A stretch of 64,000 bases of DNA from Aplectana chamaeleonis. Taxonomy: Eukaryota > Nematoda > Chromadorea > Rhabditida > Cosmocercidae. A program made the position numbers and the translations under genes. How positions within the stretch are numbered: the stretch's first letter is position 1; each line of letters opens with the position of its first letter. The DNA is taken from positions 3,991,001 through 4,055,000 of the forward strand of contig JAPDOI010000010.1 in the NCBI GenBank assembly GCA_029168955.1. The letters are read 5' to 3'. Of the stretch, positions 21,583 to 31,324 are shown one piece after another. The notes beneath the pieces are model-generated. The model did no database searches. It was not told the DNA's origin and worked only from the letters and a program-made list of their open reading frames with translations.

Positions 21583-23753
21583 GATGTAATGCGAAAGAGG
21601 AATCTTGTCGCCGTATTCTGTCTGTTAGCAGTTGGAGGAGGATTGAACGTGAGTCAAAACACATTTGCGATTCTATACGGTCTAGGGCAAAATCTGTTCT
21701 ATGTGCCAAGTACGACAACCTCAAGAACGCACAGGGGGGTTACGGCTCTATCATCAGAACTAACTTACCAGCGTACCACCAGTCACAGCACAGCAACGGT
21801 GAAGATTCAATAAATGATCCATATCAAGCGAGAGTCACTGTTATTGGGGATGTGCACTTATCAGACAATGCTTCGGAATTCCTAAGCCTAGGGCCTTCTT
21901 TTTCTATGTCACAAAACATCGGTCCTTCTATATATCGCAAGGTAGTTGGAGGGCTACATAAATTGCGAGACCAACTGAGAATAAAGGTATCACAAGAAAA
22001 TCGAGGACGTATGGTTGATAATGCTGTGCTACCATTTCTGACGCCTATCCCTTTTCCGCGATCGTTCTATAAGGAACCTGATGCGTGTCCAGAAGCAGAT
22101 ATCAAGTTTAGAATGTTATCAACAGGAGTTCTTGGTGTATTCAACAGGCACAGGAGAGATAGAAATCCGAATTTGACTAGTTCACAATGGGAAGGATTCA
22201 GAGAAGTTTGCGGTCTAATTGCCAGAAGAGAAATTCGCCTCTCGGTGAGTGACAAAGGAGGCGAATTTGTGGTTGCCCCATTATCTCTGGACCAAGAAAT
22301 TACCGAGCTTCACCTCAATGACACCTCTATTTACACACGTACAACGGAAAGAAGATTTGTGTCCCAATGCCATAGACTCAACATCGTCTGGACGGAGGTA
22401 GGAAGATCAGCTGGCCTAAGCGAACGGCTCCTCAGAAGGTTAAAGCTAGATACTCCAATCTGTCCAGTGTTTTACAGTCTTATGAAAACACACAAACTCG
22501 ATCCGGAGAACATGCACAGTTTGGTCGCAAGCAATTACAAAATCAGACCTATAATAAGCTGCGTGGGAGGACCGACGGATCGTATTTCGTGGTTCTTAAA
22601 CAAAATCGTTGGACAACTTCTTAATCATGTGCCCTCGCACTTATCGAACACTAACCAGTTTTTGGAACGATTGCACGCGTGTACCATTGGACAACACTGC
22701 GTAGTAGAGTCATTCGATGTCGCTGCGCTCTATACGAACGTGAACAACAACGAAGCACTCCAGGCATTATCCGAAATGCTGGATCAACACAGAACAATTG
22801 TTACATTTGGACTGAGCAAAATGCACATCATGACTTTGGTGAAGGAGTGCCTAAATTGTAACACTTTCAAATGGAACGGCAACTATTACTCACAAGTGAG
22901 AGGGCTTGCTATGGGCCAACGCTTAGCGCCGGCCCTTGCCATTTGCTTCATGAGCAAAATAGAGCAGCCGATACTTGAGCGCTTACCTAATCTGTACTGT
23001 CGATACATAGACGACTGCTGTGTGATTACATCAACACAAGAAGAGATAGACAACGTGTTCTGTATCCTGAACGAACAATCACAGTACATAAGGTTTACGC
23101 GAGAAGTGCCACAAGATGGTTGGCTACCCTTCTTGGACACACAAATCAAAGTTTCCAATGGTACATATAGCGTGAAGTGGTTTCGGAAAAAGAGTTCAAA
23201 GAACATTTTACTTCACGCGAAATCCGCCCACCCTCAAGCCATAAAGCGAGCGGTGGTAGGAAACATGTTCCGAACCGCTATTGGGATGTGCACAGGCAAC
23301 GTAGAGCGAGAAGAATCCCGTTCAATGGCGAAAGAAGTAGCCAGTTCAAATGGTTATGTAGCAGAACATCGCTCAAGAGGCAGACGCATACGATCAACTC
23401 ATGCGTTTGAAGATAAACTGCTACTTCAACTACCGTTCATCATAGATGAGATCTGCTCTGAACTTCGTCGATGTTTGGTACGCGCTGACCTGAATGACGA
23501 CGTAGTCCTTATCAGTATTCCAGGAGACAACATAAAGCACCGATTGGTGCGTAATAGGCTCTACGACCGGTCTTGTGCAATGCTGAGTTGCATAGCCTGT
23601 CCGTTCGGTAAGGTCGGTGACTGTCTGCAGACTGGCGTTGTGTACCAGCTTCAATGCTCCATTTGTGACAGGAAGACAGCTAAAGGTTCGCCTAAAAGAA
23701 CACTTATCAGGCAAGAGACGGAAGAGCCTTCTAACACCGCTTGGGAAGCATAG
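21564..23753 (+). pseudogene. PLE reverse transcriptase (plus unit, longest reading)
   Basis: This 729-codon reading is the best-preserved RT in the window. It has SVSDKGGEFVVAPL near residue 230, VFYSLMKTHKL, IRPIISCVGGPTDRISW, SFDVAALYTNVNNNEAL, GLAMGQRLAPALAICFM and the catalytic CRYIDDCCVI near residue 480. It runs into the Cys-rich lead-in CSICD, then shifts frame because about 20 bp spanning the YIG core are missing relative to the pLTR copy. RT may be whole, but the C-terminal endonuclease is destroyed. Confidence 0.92.
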
Positions 23754-23943
23754 GGTCGAAAAGCACAGTAACAATGATTTTGAAGTCAAGTGCACGATAC
23801 TTGCACGCGAAACGGACATTGGTGCTAGGAAGGCCCTAGAAGCCTTATTTATACAAAAGCGAACCCCGAAGCTGAACAACCGTAATGAGTGTCCCACCGT
23901 AACCAGTGAATTCCTACCATTTATCCCGCTGTGTGGGTTGTGA
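23617..23943 (+). pseudogene. PLE GIY-YIG tail after frameshift
   Basis: After the deletion the reading resumes as GRQLKVRLKEHLSGKRRKS and continues through the ARKALEALFIQKR block to the same C-terminus (PFIPLCGL) as the other copies. The GIY and YIG strands are gone, so no nuclease activity is expected. Confidence 0.85.
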
Positions 23944-24176
23944 TGTTGAGCTTCGGATAGTTTTCTCGCAGGGCTGGAATCACTGCTTGCCAGTGGTGGT
24001 TCACTTGCACTAAACTACAACCGCAGTGTGTGCTGGTCTTGGTGGAAGCGCTCCTGGTGGGTTTTGGTGCAGGAGGTGTTGCCTCTCTGCAGTTTTTTGC
24101 GCGAGTCGATACCGCCTTAGGGCGAAGATGCGCTTGACCGTGTAGGTTGCGTAACGTGTTTTCCACTTTCAGGTCT

Positions 24177-24200
24177 CTGAAAACGGCGCTGTGCCGAAAC
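24177..24200 (+). ncRNA. Hammerhead-ribozyme-like core (plus unit 3' end)
   Basis: Third copy of CTGAAAAC, hairpin GGCGCTGTGCC, GAAAC, at the same distance from the PLE stop codon as in the left pLTR. Confidence 0.45.
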
Positions 24201-24302
24201 GTTGACCAATAAAGCGTGACCACCTAACAAACCTGGTTGGCAGAATTAAGAATTTTACTGTGCAAAGATCATGCCCAGGTTAGAGGAAAACCGGACGTGG
24301 AG

Positions 24303-24385
24303 TATATTTATTGTGTTGCCTGTTTGTTTGCTGTACATACACGCGTGACTAAATGTCCGCGTCCAATAAATAAATAAATAAATAA
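24303..24385 (+). mobile_element. 3' tail of the LINE split by the PLE
   Basis: After the duplicated TATATTTATTGT the sequence continues GTTGCCTGTTTGTTTGCTG and ends in five AATA-type repeats. It rejoins the LINE interrupted at 17,373. Confidence 0.8.
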
Positions 24386-25218
24386 ACTCACGGAGTGATT
24401 GCATGACACTCTGAGGCTGGTTGTGGAGGGTGACCCCGTGTCGCTCTCTGGAAGGCTTTGATAAGAATAATTTTGACAGCTGGGATGCTGCAGGCAGTGG
24501 GGAAGAAACGGCGATGTGGTCGATCGCAGCTAAAATCGCCTTTCTGGTACGAATCAGGACTGGATCTGGAAAGTCCCGTGAGGAAAAATAGGAAGAGGCG
24601 GTAAGTTATGAGGAAAGATAGAGGAATTTCCGTCCTAATCGTCTTGAAACATTTCAACAATTGCAAACAATAAAACTAATACTACTGCAATATTTAATGT
24701 GTTCTGTCGGATGCATTCATGCTCTACGAAGGATTAGTTATTCTGTGTTTAATTGTTCCGACGAATAAAGAAAGACTATTTTGTGATTAAAAAAAAGTTT
24801 AGGCTTTCTGTGATGCGTAGACACTGGAAAACCCGATTTGTAGCCATCTGGAATGCCGCAATCCCTTGGAGTCGCGCGGCTCGCCGTGCGATATGGTGCT
24901 TGTCCGCAGCAACACAGCGCACACTGGAGTGGATGCGTACACAATATTAATTAAAAATGTAATTTATTACAGAACACGGGGGAGAAAAAGAACGAAACCG
25001 AAGGAAATGGAAGAAAGCATCGATAGGGTACTTTCAATGTGAACATTTTAAAAATTTCATGTAAACCAAAAATGTTGCCGCGGGAGTAAGTATTTAGCCA
25101 TGACAAGGTTCATTCAAACAAACCTAGTTGATCAAAAACAGCATTAAACATGAAATCTAAGGTTATTGTGAGAAAGAGGAGAATCTGTCAAACATTTTAG
25201 TATTGATAGGTTCGATAT
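24386..25218. other. No gene; one arm of an inverted repeat
   Basis: About 24,880-25,020 is a diverged reverse complement of about 26,400-26,570. Both include GCGATATGGTGCTTGTCCGC or its complement, and GTAATTTATTACAGAAC. The two arms enclose the MITEs at 25,223-26,389 and may be the ends of an older element. No coding gene is seen. Confidence 0.5.
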
Positions 25219-25222
25219 TTAA

Positions 25223-25683
25223 AGGCAGCATGCACGCTCGTAAACATGATTGAGATTACTACGGAAATAGAATGGTATGGCTCAGATTGCAAGGCCTACG
25301 CATTTTGAAGCGTCAAAAACGATCCACAATGCCGTTACAGGAGTGTCAAGTTTGGCCCCGCCCGTTTTTTAACGCCCCTTGTATTTGCCCTTTTCTTGCA
25401 ACGCAAGGTTGCTGGGTCATATTTACCGTCGGTACTGTTAGTAGGTTGCCTAACGAGTCAACCACACACATCACTGACGGCGAAGATGACCTAGTAACCC
25501 TGCTTTGGAGCAAAAGAGCAAATACAGGGGGCGTGAAAATGCAGGGCGTGGCCAACTTCTAACTTATGCAGCGGCATTGTGGGTCATTTTTGACACTTCA
25601 AAATACGTAGGCATTATGTTGCAAGTCATACGGTTCGATTCACATTGTTATCCCAACCATGTTTACGAGCGTGTATGCTGCCT
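25223..25683. mobile_element. TTAA-flanked foldback MITE (relative of 10,561-11,034)
   Basis: It is bounded by TTAA at 25,219-25,222 and 25,684-25,687. The left arm AGGCAGCATGCACGCTCGTA pairs with the right arm TACGAGCGTGTATGCTGCCT, and the complementarity continues through the CATTTTGAAGCGTCAAAAAC and GTTGCTGGGTCAT blocks, so each arm exceeds 150 bp. It is non-coding. A hairpin RNA would form if it were transcribed. Confidence 0.82.
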
Positions 25684-25707
25684 TTAATGTGACTAAAGGG
25701 TCATAAA

Positions 25708-25757
25708 TCTCGTCCCGGTTTTACCCCGAAAACCGGGACAAAACCGGGACGAGGTGT
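25708..25757. repeat. CCCGGTTTT hairpin
   Basis: CTCGTCCCGGTTTT and AAAACCGGGACGAG form a 14-bp perfect stem around a loop that itself contains another AAAACCGGGAC. Confidence 0.75.
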
Positions 25758-25941
25758 AAGGTCCTTATATCACATCAAATATCAATCTTATTTAAACTGA
25801 GGTGTTTGCCAGATTCTCCTCTTTCTGTCAATGCTCTTAGTTTTTATGTTTGATGCTGTTTTAATTCAACTAGATTTATGTGAGTGAACCTTGCCGAATC
25901 CAGGAAACTCACCCCGCTCCAACTTAGTTTATGTACATTAA

Positions 25942-26389
25942 AGGCAGTGTTCACGATAAATTTCACTTCCGACATCTCCACGTCTTACGGAAGGTCTGGT
26001 GCCCTATATAGCAAGGCATGCTTAAAAAGGACACGAAAGACTCGTTTTTGAGCAAAAATAGGGCTTCTCTTGTTTACGTTGATTTTTGAGCGTGGAGGAA
26101 TTGACCGCTAGAAGGATGATACCTATCAGTGCAATGAAGCGATCAGCTCACTTATCAGCACTTCCTTCACTTGATCATTCCTGTAATCTGAGTCTTCATT
26201 TGTTCATTCTGAGGGGGCGGATCTGGGGCACCAGGCGTGTCTGGGGCACCTAAACGCTTGTTCGCAGCCGTTATTTTGCCGCTCCTTGTTCGTTTTCTAC
26301 CGTTCTTTCGATACTGTTAGCCTAGGATCCTTCTCGCCTATCATTTCAGCGTGGAAAGTCAACGAGGATGATCATCGTGAATGCTGCCT
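25942..26389. mobile_element. TTAA-flanked MITE
   Basis: TTAA at 25,938-25,941 and 26,390-26,393 bound termini AGGCAGTGTTCACGATAAAT and ATCATCGTGAATGCTGCCT. It is non-coding. Confidence 0.7.
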
Positions 26390-26393
26390 TTAA

Positions 26394-27282
26394 ATTCTAT
26401 GATGGTTACATGGAAAGCCTCTGCCTTCTTCCATTTACTCCAGTTTCAGCCATTTTCTCATTCCCGTTCTGTAATAAATTACATTTTTAAATTGATATTG
26501 TGTGCGCGTCCACTCCAGTCTGCGCTGTGTTGCTGCGGACAAGCACCATATCGCAAGGCGAGCCGAATTTCGGGTTTTCATAGTTCCAAGGCCCTATTCA
26601 GTGCACTTGTGCTCTGCAGGGTACTTATAGCAGTTTTTTTAGCCAGATGAGAGACATGGTACTTCTCAAGGAGGAGGACACGATAATTAACTTCTCTCAC
26701 AAGACCTTGCAAAGTCCTCAATTTTTACTATTGGATCTCTTCATATGTCACATTCTCATGAGCGAAAATTAGTTGGCTAGTCGTGATACTAATTGTGATA
26801 TCTGTAATTTCAATCAGCATCAATACAGAAGTTCGCTGATTCTTTTTTGAACGTTAACGATAGCGCTTCTGAGCGCTATCTTTGTATCTTTGCCTCGAAT
26901 CGGTTACCACCCGTGTAATAAAGGAACGTTGCACCAAAGAAACATGACATCTCACCAATCCTTACCTGCTACTAGATAACGGAGTAGTGTTTATTTCTTT
27001 ATCGAAATAATCAATCAAATTATAGATAATCCTTAATTCATAGAGTTATTAAAAAGAAACCTTGACATCAACTATTAATTTTTGCGAACGCAACCTGCAT
27101 ATCTATCAACATTTAGATTTCTGTAAGTGTTTTTTTTCGAAAAGCGGAGAAGAAGATATGACAACACAAAAGAAAAGCGTGTACTATTTTTTTCCCTGAA
27201 ATTTGGCAGAACAGGCACTTTGATTGTTCGGTTTAGGCACCCCCCCCTTTGCCCTCTCCGCAGCGTCCAATATGCACCCCTC
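26394..27282. other. No gene; inverted-repeat arm and a small hairpin
   Basis: 26,400-26,570 pairs with 24,880-25,020. GATAGCGCT, four bases, AGCGCTATC near 26,862 is a short hairpin. A C-rich run near 27,240 precedes repeat member A. No gene is supported. Confidence 0.45.
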
Positions 27283-27599
27283 TACTCAGACACTCGTGGC
27301 GTCCAACGGGTGGTTGACACGTCACCCTTGTGGCTTACCGGTCGCTGGGTGGTTTGACTGCAAGGGGCGGATCGACTGTCTGTCGACCGTGATGTGTCCG
27401 ATCGACTGTATGTCGACCGAGGTCTACAGACAGTCGACCACCCATCGGCCGGTAGCATGGGACGACGTCACTTCGTCGTTTTCTCACCTTTGTGCGCGTA
27501 TTGACGTGCAAAACTTCTGACCCCCGGACCCGCTGCACCGCCAACTGTTTGGCGCCGAATTTTTCGTTTCTGTTGTCCTCCTGATTCTGAGGGATTAAT

Positions 27600-28620
27600 T
27601 TCCAATTTCTTCCACGTCCGTTTTGAAATTTTTAAGTTTTCAATTCCTTTCTATATCCTGACTCGTTAATAAAACATGAAGCTTTTCTTTCATTTATTAA
27701 TTCGGTGAAGAATTTCTCATTTTCGTTGATTTGTTGTTTGGAAGAAATTTCCGATTCTTTCCATGACCTTTTTGAATTTTTTGAGTTTCCGAATCATGCC
27801 TTATACTAACTCGATCTCGAAACGGAAAGTTTTTTTTTATTTTTTGATTCGGAGTGTGAAATTTAATTTTGGTTTTTGATGGAAAATTTCCGATTTCCGA
27901 TTTTTTGCACGTCCTCTTTGAATTTTGGAGTTTCCGATTCTTTCCATATCCCTACTCGATATCGGAACGGCAATTTTTTTTTCATTTCTTGATTCGTCTT
28001 TCCAATCTTCACATTTTGGTTGATTTCTTGAGAGTAAAGGAAATTTGCGATTCCTTCTGCGTCCTTTTGAAATTTTCAAGTTTTCGATTGCTTTCGATAT
28101 CCTGACTCGCTATTAAAACATGACGTTTTTTCATTCCTTGATTCAGCGGTGAATTTCTCATTTTTGTTGATTTGTTGTTTTTGGAAAAATTTTCAGATGT
28201 CCGATTCTTTTTTATGATCATTTAAAGTTCGGAGTTTCCCATTCTTTCCTTATACTGACTCCAAATCGCAACGGAAAGTTCTTTCATTTCTTGATTCGTC
28301 TTCCCAATCATAACAGTTTGGTTGATTTCTTGCTCATGAAGAAGAATTTCCAGTACCTTCCATATCCTTTTTGAATTTCTGAGTTTCAGATTCTTTCCAT
28401 ATCCCGACTCGATATCGAAACAAGAACTTTTTTCGTTTCTCGATTTGGCGTCGAAATTCTAATTTTGGCTGATTTCTGGATCTTGAAATAAACTTTCCGA
28501 TTTCTTCCATGTCCTCTCTGATTGCTGGCATTTTCTATTTCTTTACCACATCCTGACTCGATACGAAAGCAGAAAATTTTTCCTTTTTTTATTCGGCGTC
28601 CTATATAAATATCTAAAGCG
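27600..28620. repeat. ~150-bp tandem repeats in member A (about 7 units)
   Basis: Words such as TTCCACGTCC, TCCATGACC, GCACGTCC and TCCATATCC mark the same phase at about 27,611, 27,759, 27,907, 28,058, 28,213, 28,359 and 28,507, giving spacings of 146-155 bp. Each unit also has GATTTCTTG and TTGATTCGGCG-like words. Divergence is high and the units are non-coding. Confidence 0.75.
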
Positions 28621-28820
28621 CATCCTGTAGTAGTAAGTGAATGAAGTGTATGTGAATAAAGGGGTGTAATTGCTTCTCCCTTTCTTTGTTTGATTGTTTT
28701 TCATTCATATTTTTCTCGTTAGTGGTCACAGTATATGACAGTCAACTCGTAGCATCAAATAATCAGAAGAAATTTTCAAAAATTTGAAAAATCATTTTGA
28801 AAATTTGAAAATTTTGCTCT

Positions 28821-29311
28821 TTGAGTATATTCGAAAAAGCGAAGTTCGAGAATTTAGGCGGTTTTGATGAAATACACTTGATCTGCCACAAGTTTCCGGG
28901 ATATTCAGATGATCAACGAATTCATGAGTCTCCGGCCATTTTTTCACATTTGGCGATTGTGTATTCTCCGCTTGCCCCAGTCTTTCATATCATTACCATG
29001 GAAGTGGTGCGCTTATTGAAGCTAAATCATGAATTTCAAAAGTGGTATGTGCTTTACAGAAAACAGTCGCTACGCATCTATGATTGGTTTCTATGGTATG
29101 TACAAAAATCAGGCACTGGGCGACCAACAGGACAAGCTAGTCTACTAGACATCGCTGCTGAAAAGAGCAATCGGGTGAGCCTTGTAAGCCAAATGCATTT
29201 CATTCAGTCTAGACTGACATTGCGATAATTTCTGAGTTTTGCAGGAAAGACGTTTCCGGATACAGTTTCGAAGGCGACTACGCTTCTCTGATGGCTTCAT
29301 ACGAACGCTCT
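28821..29311 (+). pseudogene. Unrecognised open segment with possible intron (member A)
   Basis: An open reading from ATG at 28,821 runs to AAGAGCAATCGG at about 29,175, where a GTGAGC donor follows. A TTTTGCAG acceptor near 29,245 leads into a second open piece reading ERRFRIQFRRRLRFSDGF and a stop. Member B has the same donor, acceptor and second exon, with its stop at the same codon but as TGA instead of TAA. In B the first exon is broken by a 5-bp duplication. No domain is recognised; it could be a captured host gene fragment or chance. Confidence 0.3.
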
Positions 29312-29904
29312 TCTAAGATCTCGTCTTCCTTGAGGCTTGTATATTTTCACTCACGAAATATATCTCGAAAGCGGCGGTTTTCCCTCGAAATTTCTCCCGG
29401 TTGGGAAGCTTCGAATGAAATTAGCCGAAAATTTTGGAAAATCGACTAATAAACCACAGACTCGTGATCAACGCCCCAAAAAAAACCCTTGGGAGAATTT
29501 TAAGTCAAATCTGGAACATTTTCTAAAACGCTTCCAGAGCCCTCTAATCGGTATAAATATTCGCCCAACGGAAAGTGTTAAACGTTGTAAGCCTGAACAA
29601 AGTATGGAAAATGCGCCTTCACCTAAAATTTGCTCAGGGGGGTAGCTTTGGACGCTGAACACATTTATGAGGCCCGTTTCCAGATTTTCGAAAGAATAAT
29701 TCCCTTTTTGGAGGGTACAAAAAGCACAAAAAACGACCTTTTTAGGCTTATAACTTCTTGGAACCGGTAGCTCGGGCGGAATACTGCGCAGTTTTACTAT
29801 TGATCCACTAGAGATACTAACGATACTAGTCGTTTTGGCAGATGTGTTTACCACTATAAACACTTCCCTATGTTAGCAAATTTTAAAATGTGTGCTGCGT
29901 GTGG

Positions 29905-30492
29905 CTGTGGCTGTATATGGTGTGGGTGTGGGTGGTGTGGGTGTGGGTGGTGTGGGTGTGGGTGGTGTGGGTGTGGGTGGTGTGGAGGTGGGTGGTGTGG
30001 GTGTGGGTGGTGTGTGGTGTGGGTGGTGTGGGTGTGGGTGGTGTGGGTGTGGAGTGTGGTGTGGGTGTGGGTGGTGTGGGTGTGGGTGGTGTGGGTGTGG
30101 GTGGTGTGGGTGTGGGTGGTGTGGTGGTGGGTGGTGTGGGTGTGGAGGTGGTGTGGGTGTGGGTGGTGTGGAGTGTGGAGGTGGGTGGCCAGGGTGGGTG
30201 TGGGTGGTGTGGGTGTGGTGTGGGTGGTGTGGAGTGTGGGTGGTGTGGGTGTGGGTGGTGTGGGTGTGGGTGGTGTGGGTGTGGGTGGTGTGGGTGTGGA
30301 GTGGTGTGGGTGTGGGTGGGTGTGGGTGTGGGTGGGTGTGGGTGTGGGTGGTGTGGGTGTGGGTGGTGTGGGTGTGGGTGGTGTGGGTGTGGGTGGAGTG
30401 GTGTGGGTGTGGGTGGTGTGGGTGTGGGTGGTGTGGGTGTGGGTGGTGTGGGTGTGGGTGGTGTGGGTGTGGGTGATGTGGGTGTGGGTGCG
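29905..30492 (+). repeat. GGTGTGGGTGT minisatellite (~590 bp)
   Basis: Near-perfect repeats of GGTGTGGGTGTG with a few GGTGTGGAGTG variants. All frames are open on both strands, which is a consequence of the composition and not coding. In member B the same site (36,046-36,104) has only about 60 bp, so the array expanded in A. Runs of GGG separated by short spacers could form G-quadruplexes. Confidence 0.92.
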
Positions 30493-30894
30493 ATTGTAAA
30501 GACATCATTATGATCAGCGTGGAATTTTCCCAAGATGAGCAGAAAAACGAAAATCGATGTCGGGGTTAGAGTGTGCCCTCAAGGTCACCACAAATGGACT
30601 GAACTAAGGCTTTCATAAAGCAGTAACATATTTTTGCCGGTACAATGTGCAGTTTAGGTCTTGTTATTTCGTTTTTTGGAAACTATTCGGTAATATCGTT
30701 CATCATCCGTCATAATGTTTTCTTTTTATCTCATATTTGGGTATTGACAGTCGTTATTTGAGATCAGGAGTTCTTATCCTACCCTCATTCTAAATTGTTA
30801 AAATGTTGATCAATGATTAGGATAAAATTGTGTTACTGTAAGTGTTTTACCAGCATTTGAAAGATTTTCGCCGCAACGCGCCAAATTTGAAGAG

Positions 30895-31165
30895 CCAGCG
30901 GCATTCATCTTCGAGGTCTACAGGTGTCCAACTGCCGGTCGACAGGTATCCATCTACCGGTGGACAAACATCTAAGAAACGGTTGATGGGTGTCCAATAA
31001 ACGGTCGACAGGTATCCAACTACCGGTGAACAGGTATCCATCTACCGGCCGACAGGTATGCCATAAACGGTCGACAGGTATCTAACTACCGGTCGACAGG
31101 TATCCAACTACCGGTCGACAGGTATCCAACTAACGGTCGACTAGTGTCCAACTACCGGTCGTCGG
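30895..31165. repeat. 22-bp tandem repeats ACCGGTCGACAGGTATCCAACT
   Basis: About ten imperfect 22-bp units near the right end of member A. They also occur in B (36,660-36,905) and C (61,479-61,700). The units abut without unique spacers, so this is not a CRISPR array. Confidence 0.85.
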
Positions 31166-31324
31166 GTGGTCGACGGACAACTCAAGGGGAGCGACGGACA
31201 ACTTGAGGGGGGTGACAGACAACTCTAGGGGAGCAGTCCCGCCTCTTTTCAGCGGTCGTGGGGAAGCACGCTGTGAGGTGATTGCTTGTCGACCACCCGT
31301 TGGACGCCACGCGTGTCTGAGTAA

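Larger units (their letters stand above)
17374..24302. mobile_element. Compound Penelope-like element (two head-to-head units plus pLTR)
   Basis: The minus-strand unit spans 17,374-20,345. A 3'-part copy (pLTR) spans 20,348-21,301 on the plus strand, and a plus-strand unit spans 21,302-24,302. The flanks are TATATTTATTGT at 17,362-17,373 and 24,303-24,314, a perfect 12-bp target duplication, so the whole 6.9-kb structure integrated as one piece. Tandem pLTRs and inverted pieces at the 5' side are known features of Penelope-like elements. The RT plus C-terminal GIY-YIG order places it with the endonuclease-positive canonical PLEs. Confidence 0.92.
27285..31321. mobile_element. 4-kb TA-flanked repeat element, member A
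   Basis: It starts CTCAGACACTCGTGGCGTCC and ends with the inverted form GGACGCCACGCGTGTCTGAG, flanked by TA on both sides (27,283-27,284 and 31,322-31,323). The inverted terminus is about 35 bp. Internal order: a 300-bp leader, about seven 150-bp tandem units, an open segment with a possible intron, a G-rich minisatellite and 22-bp tandem repeats. Member B at 33,048-37,062 has the same layout. I recognise no transposase, so it is non-autonomous or its enzyme is too diverged to see. TA duplication fits Tc1/mariner-like families, but the terminus is not diagnostic. Confidence 0.75.

Noticed and set aside
29870..30533. Open frames of about 200 codons rich in Gly-Trp-Cys or His-Pro-Thr
   Set aside because: All frames stay open because the GGTGTGGGTGT repeat contains no stops. 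No start context, domain or non-repeat coding sequence supports a gene.
30895..31165. Regular 22-bp repeats resembling a CRISPR array
   Set aside because: Units abut without unique spacers, vary among themselves, lie in a eukaryotic repeat element and have no cas genes nearby.
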